The position numbers were made by a program, and so were the translations under genes. Below the pieces are notes generated by a model that was not told the origin of the DNA, ran no database searches, and saw only the letters and a list, made by a program, of their open reading frames with translations. Below, in pieces: positions 40,549 through 49,293 of a DNA stretch of 64,000 nucleotides. The stretch lies in the NCBI GenBank assembly GCA_007693965.1, contig RECQ01000047.1, positions 55,713-119,712 of the forward strand. Direction: 5' to 3'. This DNA is from Phycisphaeraceae bacterium. GTDB taxonomy: Bacteria; Planctomycetota; Phycisphaerae; Phycisphaerales; UBA1924. Every line of letters begins with the position of its first letter. Position 1 is the first letter of the stretch.

Positions 40549-41103
40549 TCAGGCCCGTGACTGGTACGATCCGTCCGAGGTGGAGACCCGGATCACTTCA
40601 TCGTTTGAGATGAAGGGAGGCACCCTGGTTTTCAAACCAGTCTCGAGGGTTGCTTCCTTGAGCTGGTTGGTCGCTGTGGCGCCCTTGATGCCCGGAGGGG
40701 TGTCCACGACTTTCAGGTCCACGGAGCCGGGAAGCTCTGTCATGACCGGCGTCCCTTCGTGGATATGAACCGTGACCTGAAGATTGGGCGTCAGATAGAG
40801 CTTGTCGTCTCCCATCAACTCATCCGAGAGGGTGATCTGGTCGTACGTTTCGAGGTCCATGAAGGTGTAGCCGCTGGCGTCGGAGAAGAGGTACTCCATC
40901 GGACGCCGGTCGAGGGTGGTGACATCAAGTTCGTCGCTGGAGCTGTAGCGCCTGTCCAGGTATTGGCCGCTCATGATGTCGCGGAGCTTGATCTGGTGGA
41001 ACGCTCGGAGGTTTCCCGGCGTGCGATGCTCGACCTTCATAATGACATAGAGCTTACCGTCCATGTTGACGGCCATGCCGGGCTTGACTTCAGTGGCTCT
41101 CAC
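40549..41103 (-). CDS. efp: Translation elongation factor P
   Basis: The 184-residue protein has the three beta domains of EF-P: KOW-like N-domain (1-65), OB domain II (YTFMDLETYDQITLSDELMG in part; ~85-125) and the C-terminal OB domain with GIKGATATNQLKEATLETG. EF-P rescues ribosomes at polyproline. The loop that reaches the peptidyl transferase centre reads TPGNLRAF, so the tip position (31) is Asn, where EF-P usually has Lys or Arg. GTG at 41103 was chosen: it gives the standard start RATEVKPGM and GAGAGGA lies upstream. The small protein before secA with its Pro-Pro-Pro end could be a substrate. Confidence 0.93.
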   Translation of the reverse strand: MRATEVKPGMAVNMDGKLYVIMKVEHRTPGNLRAFHQIKLRDIMSGQYLDRRYSSSDELDVTTLDRRPMEYLFSDASGYTFMDLETYDQITLSDELMGDDKLYLTPNLQVTVHIHEGTPVMTELPGSVDLKVVDTPPGIKGATATNQLKEATLETGLKTRVPPFISNDEVIRVSTSDGSYQSRA

Positions 41104-41273
41104 GGTGGCTTCCTCTCTGGGCGTTTGGCTGGCGGGGGGGCGGGATTGTACCGGGATGGGGCGTCCTTGTGCGGTACCATGCATTCTCCACGTGTTTGGC
41201 GTCGGGCGGATGTCGAGATCGTCGAAACCCGGGGGCCGACTTTGGATGTTCCGTGAGCGACGGGAGGCACACC

Positions 41274-42269
41274 ATGCGACTCACCAGGCGAGAATTCACC
41301 ACCCTCGGGCTTCTGGCGGGGGCCGCCGCGGCGGGCCTCGGACGGCCCCGTCATGTGCTTGGTTTTTTTCAGAATGAGCAGGGGGCCATCCACCAGTGGC
41401 GCCAGGTCGCACGGGATGTGCATGTCGCGCTCGGGAACGGGGGCAACGCAGGGCTGGTGGTCTCCAGCGATGAGGCCCTGCTGATCGACTGCAAGAACCC
41501 CGGTTTCGGGGCGGCCCTGCGACGGGAGGCGGAGGCAGTCGGGTCGCCGCTGAGCCGCGTTGTCAACACCCATCACCACGCGGATCACACCGGAGGCAAT
41601 CCGGCCTTCACGCCTGATGTGCCGGTGGTGTCCCACGACGCCGCCCGAAGGCGCGCGCTGTCGCAGGGGAACAGTTATGCATCGCAGCTCCGGGCTGTGG
41701 TCCAGCGATTTGCGGACTCGGATGACGACCAGTTGCGGCGAATCAGCGAGGAGGCGGGCGCGGCGCTTGAGAAGCTGGATATCGAATCATTCGCGCCCAC
41801 GGAGACCCTGGCCCGCGAGCGGCGAATCAGCGTGGGCCGGTTGACGGTCGAACTGCGCCATCCCGGCGCCGCCCACACCGATAACGATATCTTCGTCTTC
41901 ATCCCCGAACGCAACACACTGCACACCGGCGACCTGCTCTTCAACGGGATGCACGCCTTCTTTGACGGCGCCGCCGGCGCCAGCACGCACGGCTGGGAGG
42001 CGGCGATCGATCAGATGCTCGAACACTGTGATTCGGAGACGGTGGTGATCCCCGGTCACGGGCCGATCACGGGCGCAGATTCGCTGCGCGAGCAGCGCCG
42101 ATACCTCGGTGAATTGCGCGCCCACGTCGAGAAGCTGGTGGCGGAGGGACGCACTCGGGAAGAAGTCGCGGCGACGCCGCTGCCGGGATACGACGGATAC
42201 GGACTGGCGCAACTGCACGCGCGCACGCTCGGATTTGTGTATGACGAGGTGTCGGGGCGTCGAGACTGA
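41274..42269 (+). CDS. Tat-exported metallo-beta-lactamase-fold hydrolase
   Basis: The 331-residue protein begins with a twin-arginine leader (MRLTRREFTTLGLLAGAAAAG). The MBL domain follows, with the metal motif THHHADHTGG (~96-105), LRHPGAAHTDNDIFVFIPE and HTGDLLFNGMH, then VIPGHGPITG. This fold hydrolyses many ester, lactam or phospho substrates; nothing here fixes the substrate. It is likely periplasmic with one or two zinc ions. GGGAGG precedes the ATG. The gene is divergent from efp and convergent with mqnC. Confidence 0.85.
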   Translation: MRLTRREFTTLGLLAGAAAAGLGRPRHVLGFFQNEQGAIHQWRQVARDVHVALGNGGNAGLVVSSDEALLIDCKNPGFGAALRREAEAVGSPLSRVVNTHHHADHTGGNPAFTPDVPVVSHDAARRRALSQGNSYASQLRAVVQRFADSDDDQLRRISEEAGAALEKLDIESFAPTETLARERRISVGRLTVELRHPGAAHTDNDIFVFIPERNTLHTGDLLFNGMHAFFDGAAGASTHGWEAAIDQMLEHCDSETVVIPGHGPITGADSLREQRRYLGELRAHVEKLVAEGRTREEVAATPLPGYDGYGLAQLHARTLGFVYDEVSGRRD

Positions 42270-42277
42270 GCTCGTTG

Positions 42278-42472
42278 GGAACGCGGAGAGCTCGGAGAAC
42301 GCGGAGCAAGACGGAGTTTTTGAGGGAAACGGAGTCGGAAAGAAAAGAAATGTGTGCCTTGCTGCTGCAGCCGCAGAGCATTTCGGCTGCCAATCCGAAA
42401 CCCACAGTTCTCCCCCCTCCGTTTTCCTCAAAAACTCCGTCTCACTCCGAGTTCTCTGCGTTCTCCGTGTTC
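42278..42472. repeat. CGGAG-rich inverted repeat between convergent genes
   Basis: The gap between the MBL hydrolase (+) and mqnC (-) holds a second long inverted repeat. A 26-base stretch at 42309-42334 matches the reverse complement of 42417-42442 with one mismatch, and weaker pairing extends outward through GAACGCGGAG / GAACACGGAG-type units. The ~80-base centre is unrelated to the centre of the repeat at 28619, while the arms share the decamer theme. Confidence 0.88.
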
Positions 42473-42488
42473 ATCCCCGCCGCCCGGC

Positions 42489-43895
42489 TCAGCTCACCGC
42501 GCCCGCTGTTACGCTCAGCTCGACCGGCGCCGGCTTCGCCTCGGTCTGCACGTGCAGCTTCTTCGCGCGGTGCTTTGACCAGTCGTCCACCAGCAGGTCG
42601 GGGCTGTTCGGGCCGTGGTGGACTTTGAGCAGGTCGTAGACGTTGTCGCGCTGCGCGGGAATGAATCCCGCCTCGCGGATGAGGCGGCAGATGACGGGCT
42701 CGTTCAGGCAGTACGTCGTGCCCGCGGCGGAGACGACGTTCTCCTCCATCATCACGCTGCCCATGTCCGTCGCCCCGAAGCCCAGCGCCACCTGACCGAT
42801 GTGCGGGCCCATCGTCACCCAGCTGGCGCCGATCGAATAGATGTTGTCCAGCATCAGGCGGCTGACCGCTTGGGTGCGCAGGTATTCGGTGGCCCCCGCC
42901 ATGCGCAGACGCCGCCCGAACTCGGGGTGTGATTTCGCGTCGCCGTCGCCCGCAAGCGTCGCCACCGCGTCGCCGGGGAAGACGGCGTCGGGCGCCAGTT
43001 CTTCTTCGATGTGGCCCCACTCGCGCAGGCGCCCCAGCGGCGTGTTCTCGCGCTGGAAGGGCCACGAGATGAACGCCTTGTAATGACCCGCGCCGGGGAA
43101 TTCGGTGAGGGCCTTGTCCTGCCACTGGCGCACCAGCTCCATGTGGTGGATGCGATCGGCCCGCCCTTCGATGTGGCCGAACATCATGGTGGCGCTGGTG
43201 AACATGCCCAGCTCGTGGGCCACGCACATGACGGTGAGCCATGCTTCAGCGTCGCACTTGCCGAGGCCGATCTTGCGGCGGACGGGGTGTGAGAAGATCT
43301 CGCCGCCGCCGCCGGGGATGGAGTCGAGCCCGGCGTCCTTCAGGCGCACCATCACCCAGCGCAGCTTGTCGGCGAGGGTGTCGCCGGGGGGATTGAAGAA
43401 GTGGACGAACTCGATGAACTCGGGAGGGCTGAAGGCGTGGACGTGGATGTGTGGGAAGCGCTCCTTGATGCCGCGGAGCAGCTCGAGGTACCAGTCCAGC
43501 GGCAGGGCCGGGTTCATGCCGCCTTGCATGAGGATCTGCGTGCCGCCGATGTCGGAGAGCTCGCGGATCTTCTGGAAGAGCGTGTCGTAATCGAGGGTGT
43601 AGGCGTCGTGGTCGTCGGCATCGCGGCGGAAGGCGCAGAAGGTGCACTTGGCGGTGCAGACATTGGTGTAGTTGATGTTGCGATCGATGATGTAGGTGCG
43701 GATGCGGTCGCCGTGGATGGTGCGGGCCCGGGCGTCGGCCCAGCGGCCGAGGGTGTGCAGGGGGGCGCGTTCGAGCAGGTCGAGGCCCTGGGCCACACTC
43801 AAGCGCACCTCGCCGGCGACGACGGCCTCAAGCAGTCCGGGATCAAGGGCGTCGAACTCGGGCCGGAGGGGCGGGGGATGGTGGATGCTGGTCAT
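42489..43895 (-). CDS. mqnC: Cyclic dehypoxanthinyl futalosine synthase MqnC
   Basis: The 468-residue radical SAM enzyme catalyses ring closure in the futalosine menaquinone route. The iron-sulfur motif is CTAKCTFC (Cys 80, 84, 87) within INYTNVCTAKCTFCAF, and GGTQILMQGGMNPALPLDWY and HAFSPPEFIEF are typical. The C-domain has the family ending MEENVVSAAGTTYCLNEPVICRLIREAGFIPAQRDNVYDLL (quoted in part). MqnE is similar but its motif context differs; MqnC is favoured. About 50 C-terminal residues exceed the family. It is far from mqnB (24986). Confidence 0.88.
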   Translation of the reverse strand: MTSIHHPPPLRPEFDALDPGLLEAVVAGEVRLSVAQGLDLLERAPLHTLGRWADARARTIHGDRIRTYIIDRNINYTNVCTAKCTFCAFRRDADDHDAYTLDYDTLFQKIRELSDIGGTQILMQGGMNPALPLDWYLELLRGIKERFPHIHVHAFSPPEFIEFVHFFNPPGDTLADKLRWVMVRLKDAGLDSIPGGGGEIFSHPVRRKIGLGKCDAEAWLTVMCVAHELGMFTSATMMFGHIEGRADRIHHMELVRQWQDKALTEFPGAGHYKAFISWPFQRENTPLGRLREWGHIEEELAPDAVFPGDAVATLAGDGDAKSHPEFGRRLRMAGATEYLRTQAVSRLMLDNIYSIGASWVTMGPHIGQVALGFGATDMGSVMMEENVVSAAGTTYCLNEPVICRLIREAGFIPAQRDNVYDLLKVHHGPNSPDLLVDDWSKHRAKKLHVQTEAKPAPVELSVTAGAVS

Positions 43896-44083
43896 GGCGG
43901 GCGATCCGTGCGGGTCCGGGGAGCAGAGTATAGCTCCCGGCCTGTCGATGTTTTCAGGAACTATTGAAAATTAGGGGTTCTTTCTGCTCTCCGCAGGGTG
44001 AGTCGGCGCCCGCGGCTTCAGGATCGGGATCTTTCGGCCGATAGCCGGGCATTGGACGGCCCGTGGTCCAGCGGAGGGAGTCC

Positions 44084-45097
44084 GTGAGCTACAAGCCCAA
44101 GCCCCATGTATCGGCCGCGCTTCGACATTTGCGCCTCAGCGTGATCATCTGCGCCGCGGCCTTGGGCGCCTGCCTGCTGCTGCACATCCTGGTGTGGGCC
44201 TTCGTTCATTACACCGACGCCCGCTGGACCGAAGTCAAGGCGACGGACACGCCCCGCGATGTGGTGGTCGTGGAGCCTGGCGCCTCCCAGTCGGAAAACA
44301 CCCGCTCGTTGTCGGACCCGGCCCATCCTGTGTCGCAGGGACGGGCGGCTCAGACCGAATCCCCCCGGTCCGGCGCCGAGCCGTTGACGGTCCGTGGACG
44401 CGCCGCCACCCGGGCGCCGGCGGATGTGAACCGGGTCCTCAGCCGGAATGACAGTTGGTTCCGCTCCATCTCGTCGCTCTCCCAGACGGTCGGGGTGGTG
44501 GCGGCGTTGACGCTGATGCTGCTCATGATCCAGGGTGTCATCGTCGCCGGCGGCGCCAATGTGCCGGGGGTGGAGCGGGCGGTCACCTCGACCTCCTGGA
44601 CGATCGTCATCGCCCTGCTGTGCCTGCCGCTGGCCGATGTCTTCGTCTCGCTGCCCTTCGGCGGCGTCTTCTGCTCGTATGCGAGCATGACCGCCTCCAG
44701 CGAGGCGATTCGCGCCGGCGCTCCGGACGCCCCGACCGGCATGCAGTTCTACGGGCAGCACCTGTTGATTCCGCTGGTGATCTTTGCAACGCTGGTGATC
44801 GTGACCATCCGCTTCCACATGGGCGTGGAGGAGGGCGTGATCGTGACCAGCATGAGCGAGCTGGATGAGAAGCTGGATCGCGAGATGTCCTCGATCAAGT
44901 TCGTCGCCACCCGCGCTCCTCGCAGCGTCGGCGCCCTGCACCGGGCGATGGGCGACAACGCCGACGATGTCTCCCCCAGCCTCACCCGGGCCAGCCGTTC
45001 GCCACTCCCCGACCCCGTCGATGAGCCGCTGAGCGATGAGCCCCCGCGCCGCATCAAGGACCCGCAGACGGGCAAGCCGATGCAGCGGCCGATTTAG
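44084..45097 (+). CDS. Four-helix membrane protein of unknown function
   Basis: I do not recognise this 337-residue protein. It has a short cytoplasmic start, helix 1 (~16-42), a periplasmic-type polar stretch (~45-135), helices 2-4 (VGVVAALTLMLLMIQGVIVA; TIVIALLCLPLADVFVSL; LLIPLVIFATLVIVTI) and a charged cytoplasmic tail (~265-337). No catalytic motif is evident. GTG at 44084 was chosen as GGAGGGA lies upstream; an in-frame ATG at 44063 lacks a site. It converges on xerD; no neighbour suggests its role. Confidence 0.72.
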   Translation: MSYKPKPHVSAALRHLRLSVIICAAALGACLLLHILVWAFVHYTDARWTEVKATDTPRDVVVVEPGASQSENTRSLSDPAHPVSQGRAAQTESPRSGAEPLTVRGRAATRAPADVNRVLSRNDSWFRSISSLSQTVGVVAALTLMLLMIQGVIVAGGANVPGVERAVTSTSWTIVIALLCLPLADVFVSLPFGGVFCSYASMTASSEAIRAGAPDAPTGMQFYGQHLLIPLVIFATLVIVTIRFHMGVEEGVIVTSMSELDEKLDREMSSIKFVATRAPRSVGALHRAMGDNADDVSPSLTRASRSPLPDPVDEPLSDEPPRRIKDPQTGKPMQRPI

Positions 45098-45100
45098 GTC

Positions 45101-45121
45101 GGGCAATGGGCAATGGGCAAA
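45101..45121. repeat. Three GGGCAAT heptamers
   Basis: GGGCAAT occurs twice and then as GGGCAAA directly after the stop of the membrane protein, in a 66-base gap before convergent xerD. It is short, but is another 7-base unit like the array before flgK. Confidence 0.7.
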
Positions 45122-45163
45122 TAAGGAATGGGGAGGCGCGTTGGGTGCAGCGCGTTCTTTCTC

Positions 45164-46096
45164 TTATGCCCTCGGATGAAATCGTTTGTGGATGTCCTTC
45201 AGGTGGCGTCGGTCCACGTGGGTGTAGATCTGCGTGGTGGTGACGTCGGAGTGGCCCAGCAACTCCTGGACGACGCGCAGATCGGCGCCGCCGATGAGCA
45301 GATGGGTGGCGAAGGAGTGGCGGAAGGTATGGGGGTGGACATCGCGGACGCCTGCGCGTGCGGCGCAGCGCTTCACGATCTGCCACACAGCGACCCGCTC
45401 CAGCGGACGCCCGGTTCTTGAGAGAAAGAGGCGATCGCGGTCGCGACCGTCGGATCGCATGAGCCGGCCACGGCAGTGCTCGGAGTAGGCAGCCAGAGCC
45501 TGTTCCGCGGGCTTGCCCATCGGCACAAGGCGCTGGCGTCCGCCCTTGCCGTTGACACGGACGACTCCGAGGGACTCGTGCAGATCGTTGGTGGCGATGG
45601 CGCCGACCTCCGAGGCACGCAGGCCGCAGGCGTACATGATTTCAAGCAGGGCTCGATCGCGACGCCACAGTGGGACCTGCTCGGCGGCGCCATTCTCCAG
45701 CGGGGCGGCGGCCTCGATGATGGTGCGGATCTGCGATGGGGAGAGCACCCCGGGCAGGCGACGCCAGCGGGTGGGCTGGTCAAGCCAGTCGGCGGGATTG
45801 GTCTCGATCCGCTTCTCACTGGTCAGCCAGCGGAAGAACATTTTTATGGTTGCCAGGTGACGGGCCACGGACGAAGAAGCCATGCCCCGGGCGGCTTTGA
45901 GATTCACCAGGTGCTCGGCGAGATGGCGCGGGGTGACGGCGCCGAGATTGGCGACCTGCCTGCGGTCGAGATCGGCGTAGAGGTCGCGCAGATCTCGCCC
46001 GTAGGCTTCGAGTGTGTTGGCGCTGAGGCCGCACTCGACGCGGATGTAGGTCAGGAACGCCTGGCGGGCGTTGTGAAAGTCGGCGCTGGTGGTCAT
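45164..46096 (-). CDS. xerD: Tyrosine recombinase XerD
   Basis: The 310-residue protein has a SAM-like N-domain (FLTYIRVECGLSANTLEAYGRDL) and a catalytic domain with the pentad: Arg in YACGLRASEV, Lys in NGKGGRQRLVP, HTFRHSFATHLL (His-x-x-Arg), LGHSDVTTTQ (His) and the nucleophile Tyr in IYTHV. XerD with XerC resolves chromosome dimers at dif. XerC/XerD cannot be split with certainty from sequence alone. ATG at 46096 was chosen for normal length; a longer in-frame extension is Arg/Pro-rich and non-family. It is divergent from the flagellar operon. No dif site was seen. Confidence 0.88.
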   Translation of the reverse strand: MTTSADFHNARQAFLTYIRVECGLSANTLEAYGRDLRDLYADLDRRQVANLGAVTPRHLAEHLVNLKAARGMASSSVARHLATIKMFFRWLTSEKRIETNPADWLDQPTRWRRLPGVLSPSQIRTIIEAAAPLENGAAEQVPLWRRDRALLEIMYACGLRASEVGAIATNDLHESLGVVRVNGKGGRQRLVPMGKPAEQALAAYSEHCRGRLMRSDGRDRDRLFLSRTGRPLERVAVWQIVKRCAARAGVRDVHPHTFRHSFATHLLIGGADLRVVQELLGHSDVTTTQIYTHVDRRHLKDIHKRFHPRA

Positions 46097-46282
46097 CGGT
46101 GGGGTGGTATCGGGCGGTGCGCACCGGCTGCGGTAGAAAGAGGCGACCGGGCGCGTGACACGCAAGGGCGGCGCAAACCATGCGCGGCGGGCCATGCCGG
46201 GCGCAGCGGGGCGAGGCGCAGAAATGTGACAGTCTTGAGCGCCAGCGCCCACGCCAGGACGCCTGATCGCCCTTTCCGGGAC

Positions 46283-46298
46283 TGGCACGCTGATTGAG
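46283..46298 (+). promoter_or_regulatory. Candidate sigma-54 promoter of the flagellar operon
   Basis: TGGCACG-N4-TTGAG matches the sigma-54 consensus TGGCACG-N4-TTGCW except that the -12 dinucleotide is GA in place of GC. The predicted start is about 30 bases before the ATG at 46339. Sigma-54 often drives mid-class flagellar genes. The -12 change may weaken or refute it. Confidence 0.45.
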
Positions 46299-46338
46299 TT
46301 GTCTTCCGGCGCATCGAACTGCGCAGGAGGCGCTCAGC

Positions 46339-46551
46339 ATGAAGACGTCCCGGAGGGATACAGAAATCAAGGCATGCGTGGACGGGTCATCCGTCGGCGC
46401 ACGGGTTGTCTCGATGGCCCGCCTCGCCGCGGCCATGCACATGGCGGAAGTCCGCAACCGGACCGGCACGGACAGCCTCTCCACCGCCGAGCTCGAGCTC
46501 CGCTGGCGCGAGGCGGCCGAGCGCATCGCGACCCGGGAGGCCCGGGCATGA
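46339..46551 (+). CDS. Small protein of unknown function heading the flagellar operon
   Basis: This 70-residue protein is not recognised. It is helical and charged (SMARLAAAMHMAEVRNRTG; LELRWREAAERIATREARA), with no signal peptide. GGAGG lies 10 bases before the ATG, and the stop overlaps the flgF start by ATGA, so it is well coupled. A role in rod assembly or as a small flagellar regulator is possible, from context only. Confidence 0.6.
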   Translation: MKTSRRDTEIKACVDGSSVGARVVSMARLAAAMHMAEVRNRTGTDSLSTAELELRWREAAERIATREARA

Positions 46552-47327
46552 ATTACGGCCTGTACCTCTCCGCCGCCGGACTTCTGACGGGCATGCACCG
46601 TCTGGATGTCGCGTCGAACAACCTCGCCAACGTGAACACCGTCGGCTTCAAGCCGGATTTCGCCATGGTCATGCAGCGCGATCCCGCCCGCATCGAGAAG
46701 GAGATGATCGGCGTCCCCTCGCAGGACCTGCTCGAACGGCTGGGCGGCGGTGTGCTGATGCACCCGACACGGACCAGCTTCGCCCCCGCGACACCCAATG
46801 AAACCGGCAGGTCGCTCGATCTTGCGATCCTTAGTGAAGGATTCTTCGTGGTCGACACCGGCCGCGGCGATGAGAACGAGCGTCTGCGCTTCACTCGCGA
46901 CGGCCGCCTGACCATCGACAGCCGCGGTGGGCTGGTCTCCGCGGCCCACGGCATGCCGTTGATGGACGAGCAGGACCGGCCCATCTTCGTCGATCCCGGC
47001 GCCACGGTCACGATCACGCCCGGCGCCGAGGTGATGCAGGACGGCCAGGTGGTGGCGCGGATCCAGGTGACGGATGTGAGCGACACCGACGCCCTACGCA
47101 AGGTGGGCGAAAACCTCTACATGATCGAGCCGCACAAGACGGCGACGCGCACGCCCTCTGCGAGCCTGTTGATGTCAGGCGCGTTGGAGGCGTCCGGCGT
47201 CGATCCGATCAAGGCGATGATGGCGGTGAGCCAGGCGTCCGGCGCTGTGCGCAACAGCGCCCGCATGGTGCAGCTGCATGACGAAATGATGTCCCGGGCG
47301 ATCAACACCTTCGGAAGGATGGGCTGA
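46548..47327 (+). CDS. flgF: Flagellar proximal rod protein FlgF
   Basis: The 259-residue protein has the rod-family N-terminus (MNYGLYLSAAGLLTGMHRLDVASNNLANVNTVGFK, quoted in part; heptad SNNLANVNT) and a C-terminal heptad helix (ALEASGVDPIKAMMAVSQASGAVRNSARMVQLHDEM). FlgF is one of the axial rod proteins. The order FlgF-FlgG and its divergence from FlgG support FlgF, though FlgG-like naming is possible. GGAGG precedes the ATG. Confidence 0.85.
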   Translation: MNYGLYLSAAGLLTGMHRLDVASNNLANVNTVGFKPDFAMVMQRDPARIEKEMIGVPSQDLLERLGGGVLMHPTRTSFAPATPNETGRSLDLAILSEGFFVVDTGRGDENERLRFTRDGRLTIDSRGGLVSAAHGMPLMDEQDRPIFVDPGATVTITPGAEVMQDGQVVARIQVTDVSDTDALRKVGENLYMIEPHKTATRTPSASLLMSGALEASGVDPIKAMMAVSQASGAVRNSARMVQLHDEMMSRAINTFGRMG

Positions 47328-47377
47328 CGCCCTGGGCCTGATGGCCCGCCGGCGCCAAGCGCAAAGGAATTCAACAC

Positions 47378-48187
47378 ATGGCAGTCACAGCACTCCACTC
47401 CGCGGCGACCGGCCTTTCGGCGCTGAGCACCAACCTGGACATCATCTCCAACAACCTCGCCAACGTGAATACGCAGGGGTACAAGGCGAGCCGGGCGAAC
47501 TTTCAGGATCTGATGTACGTCGAGAAGGCGCAGCCGGGCGTCGAGAACGCCAACGGCGACCAGCGCCCCACCGGTCTGTATGTCGGCCTCGGCGTGAAGG
47601 TCTCGGGCACGCAGGTGGACTTCGAACAGGGCGCGCCGCTGAGCACCGGGCGCGATCTGGACATTGCGATCCAGGGCAAGGGCTTCTTCCAGGTGCGCGT
47701 CGAGGACGATCGCGGCCCTGGCGGCATCGCCTACACGCGGGCCGGCAACTTCACGCTCAACAGCGAAGGACAGATCGTGCTCGCCAACGATCAGGGGCGC
47801 ATCCTCGAGCCCGAGATCGAGATTCCGGACGATGCGCTGGGGGTGCAGATCACCGGAGACGGGCGCGTCTACGTTCTGCAGCCGGGTGAGGAAGAGCCCA
47901 ACGAAGTCGGACAGATCGAACTTGCCGTCTTCATCAACCCGACCGGCCTGAAGCAGGTGGGTGAAAACCTCTTTATTGAGACGGCGGCGTCCGGGCCGCC
48001 CATCGTGGGCGAGCCGGGCATCGAGGGGCGTGGAACCATCGACCAGGGATTCCTGGAGGGCTCGAACGTCAACCCGACCATCGAGCTCATCAATCTGATC
48101 CGAACGCAGCGTGCGTTCGAGATGAACAGTCAGTCGATTCGTGCAGCGGATGAGACGCTGCAGGCAGTGGCGCAGCTTCGCCGCTGA
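47378..48187 (+). CDS. flgG: Flagellar distal rod protein FlgG
   Basis: The 269-residue protein has typical FlgG length. The N-terminus reads ALHSAATGLSALSTNLDIISNNLANVNTQGYKASRANF (in part), and the C-terminus carries NPTIELINLIRTQRAFEMNSQSIRAADETLQ. FlgG builds the distal rod that passes the P- and L-rings, which are encoded just downstream. AAGGA lies upstream of the ATG. Confidence 0.94.
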   Translation: MAVTALHSAATGLSALSTNLDIISNNLANVNTQGYKASRANFQDLMYVEKAQPGVENANGDQRPTGLYVGLGVKVSGTQVDFEQGAPLSTGRDLDIAIQGKGFFQVRVEDDRGPGGIAYTRAGNFTLNSEGQIVLANDQGRILEPEIEIPDDALGVQITGDGRVYVLQPGEEEPNEVGQIELAVFINPTGLKQVGENLFIETAASGPPIVGEPGIEGRGTIDQGFLEGSNVNPTIELINLIRTQRAFEMNSQSIRAADETLQAVAQLRR

Positions 48188-48225
48188 TATCGGTAAGGCG
48201 CTGCAGGCGTCAGGGAGCGACGCGG

Positions 48226-49293
48226 ATGAAGAACGGATTCTTCCTGCTTGCCGTTTTCGTGTGTGTTGTTGTGGGTCTCAGTGTGCGCGCGGGCGCGGGC
48301 GTCGTCGAACTTCGGGCTTCGGCCCGGGCGGCGCCCGGCGCCCCCGTCACGCTCGCCGACATCGCCACGCTGGAAGGGCCCGAGGCCCAGGCGCTGGCGG
48401 GCGTGGTGGTGCTGGAGACTCCCGGCGCCGACGCGGCGGCGCGTCCGTGGATCGAGATCGATCTCGCCACCGTGCGGGCTGCGCTGGAGCGCGCCGGTGT
48501 GAACTGGGGACGCGTGGCGCTGCGCGGCAATTCCTGCTCGCTGCGCATCGGCTCCGGTGAGCGCGAACCAGAGCCGGAGCGCGAGCCGCAGGCGTATCAG
48601 CGACGCGAGCCGGAGCGAGTGGATCTGTCAGGGCCCCCGACAATCCGGGCCCGCATCGCGCGCACGCTGGCGCGGTTCTACGGCGTTTCGCCGGACGATC
48701 TGCAACTGCTCTTCGACGAGCGAGACGACGATCTGCTGGCCCAGCTCGAGCGGGGCCGGCGGATCGAGCTTCAGCCGGAGGCGTCGCCCAGCTCCGGGCG
48801 CGTGCCGGTGACGGTGCGCATCTATCAGGGCATGCGGATCGTCGAGGAGCGCACGGTGCGCATCGACGCCCGCGTGCGCCAGGACGTTTTGATGCTGACG
48901 TCGGACATCCGCCGCGGCGACGAGTTCACCGCCGAGCACGTGCGCACCGAATCGCGCTGGCTGTCGCCGGGTCCGATGTACGCGACCGACATCGACGCGG
49001 TTGTCGGAAGCCGGGCCCGCACGCGGATGCAGGCGGGGACATCACTGCGGCTGGATCACGTCGAATCACCGGTGGTCGTCCGGCGCAATGAGCTGGTGAC
49101 CGTCCGATGCCTGAGCGGGAGCGTCGTGTTGACCGGCAAGGCCCGGGCCCTTAGTGACGCCCGCGTCGGCGACCTCATCGAGATGCGCCTGCTCGGCGCC
49201 CGCGAGTCGTTTCTCGCCCGCGTCGACGGACCGGGCCGGGCCGTCTCCGACACCAATCACCAGCAACGGGAAAACAAGGAGCGCGAACAATGA
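48226..49293 (+). CDS. flgA: P-ring assembly chaperone FlgA
   Basis: The 355-residue protein has a signal peptide (MKNGFFLLAVFVCVVVGLSVRAGA) and a C-terminal SAF domain (VRQDVLMLTSDIRRGDEFTAEHVRTE; VGSRARTRMQAGTSLRLDHVE; MRLLGARESFLARV). FlgA helps FlgI assemble in the periplasm. It is longer than the ~220 residues of E. coli FlgA, with extra N-terminal sequence including an acidic/Arg-rich stretch. GGGAG precedes the ATG. It overlaps flgH by ATGA. Confidence 0.85.
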   Translation: MKNGFFLLAVFVCVVVGLSVRAGAGVVELRASARAAPGAPVTLADIATLEGPEAQALAGVVVLETPGADAAARPWIEIDLATVRAALERAGVNWGRVALRGNSCSLRIGSGEREPEPEREPQAYQRREPERVDLSGPPTIRARIARTLARFYGVSPDDLQLLFDERDDDLLAQLERGRRIELQPEASPSSGRVPVTVRIYQGMRIVEERTVRIDARVRQDVLMLTSDIRRGDEFTAEHVRTESRWLSPGPMYATDIDAVVGSRARTRMQAGTSLRLDHVESPVVVRRNELVTVRCLSGSVVLTGKARALSDARVGDLIEMRLLGARESFLARVDGPGRAVSDTNHQQRENKEREQ

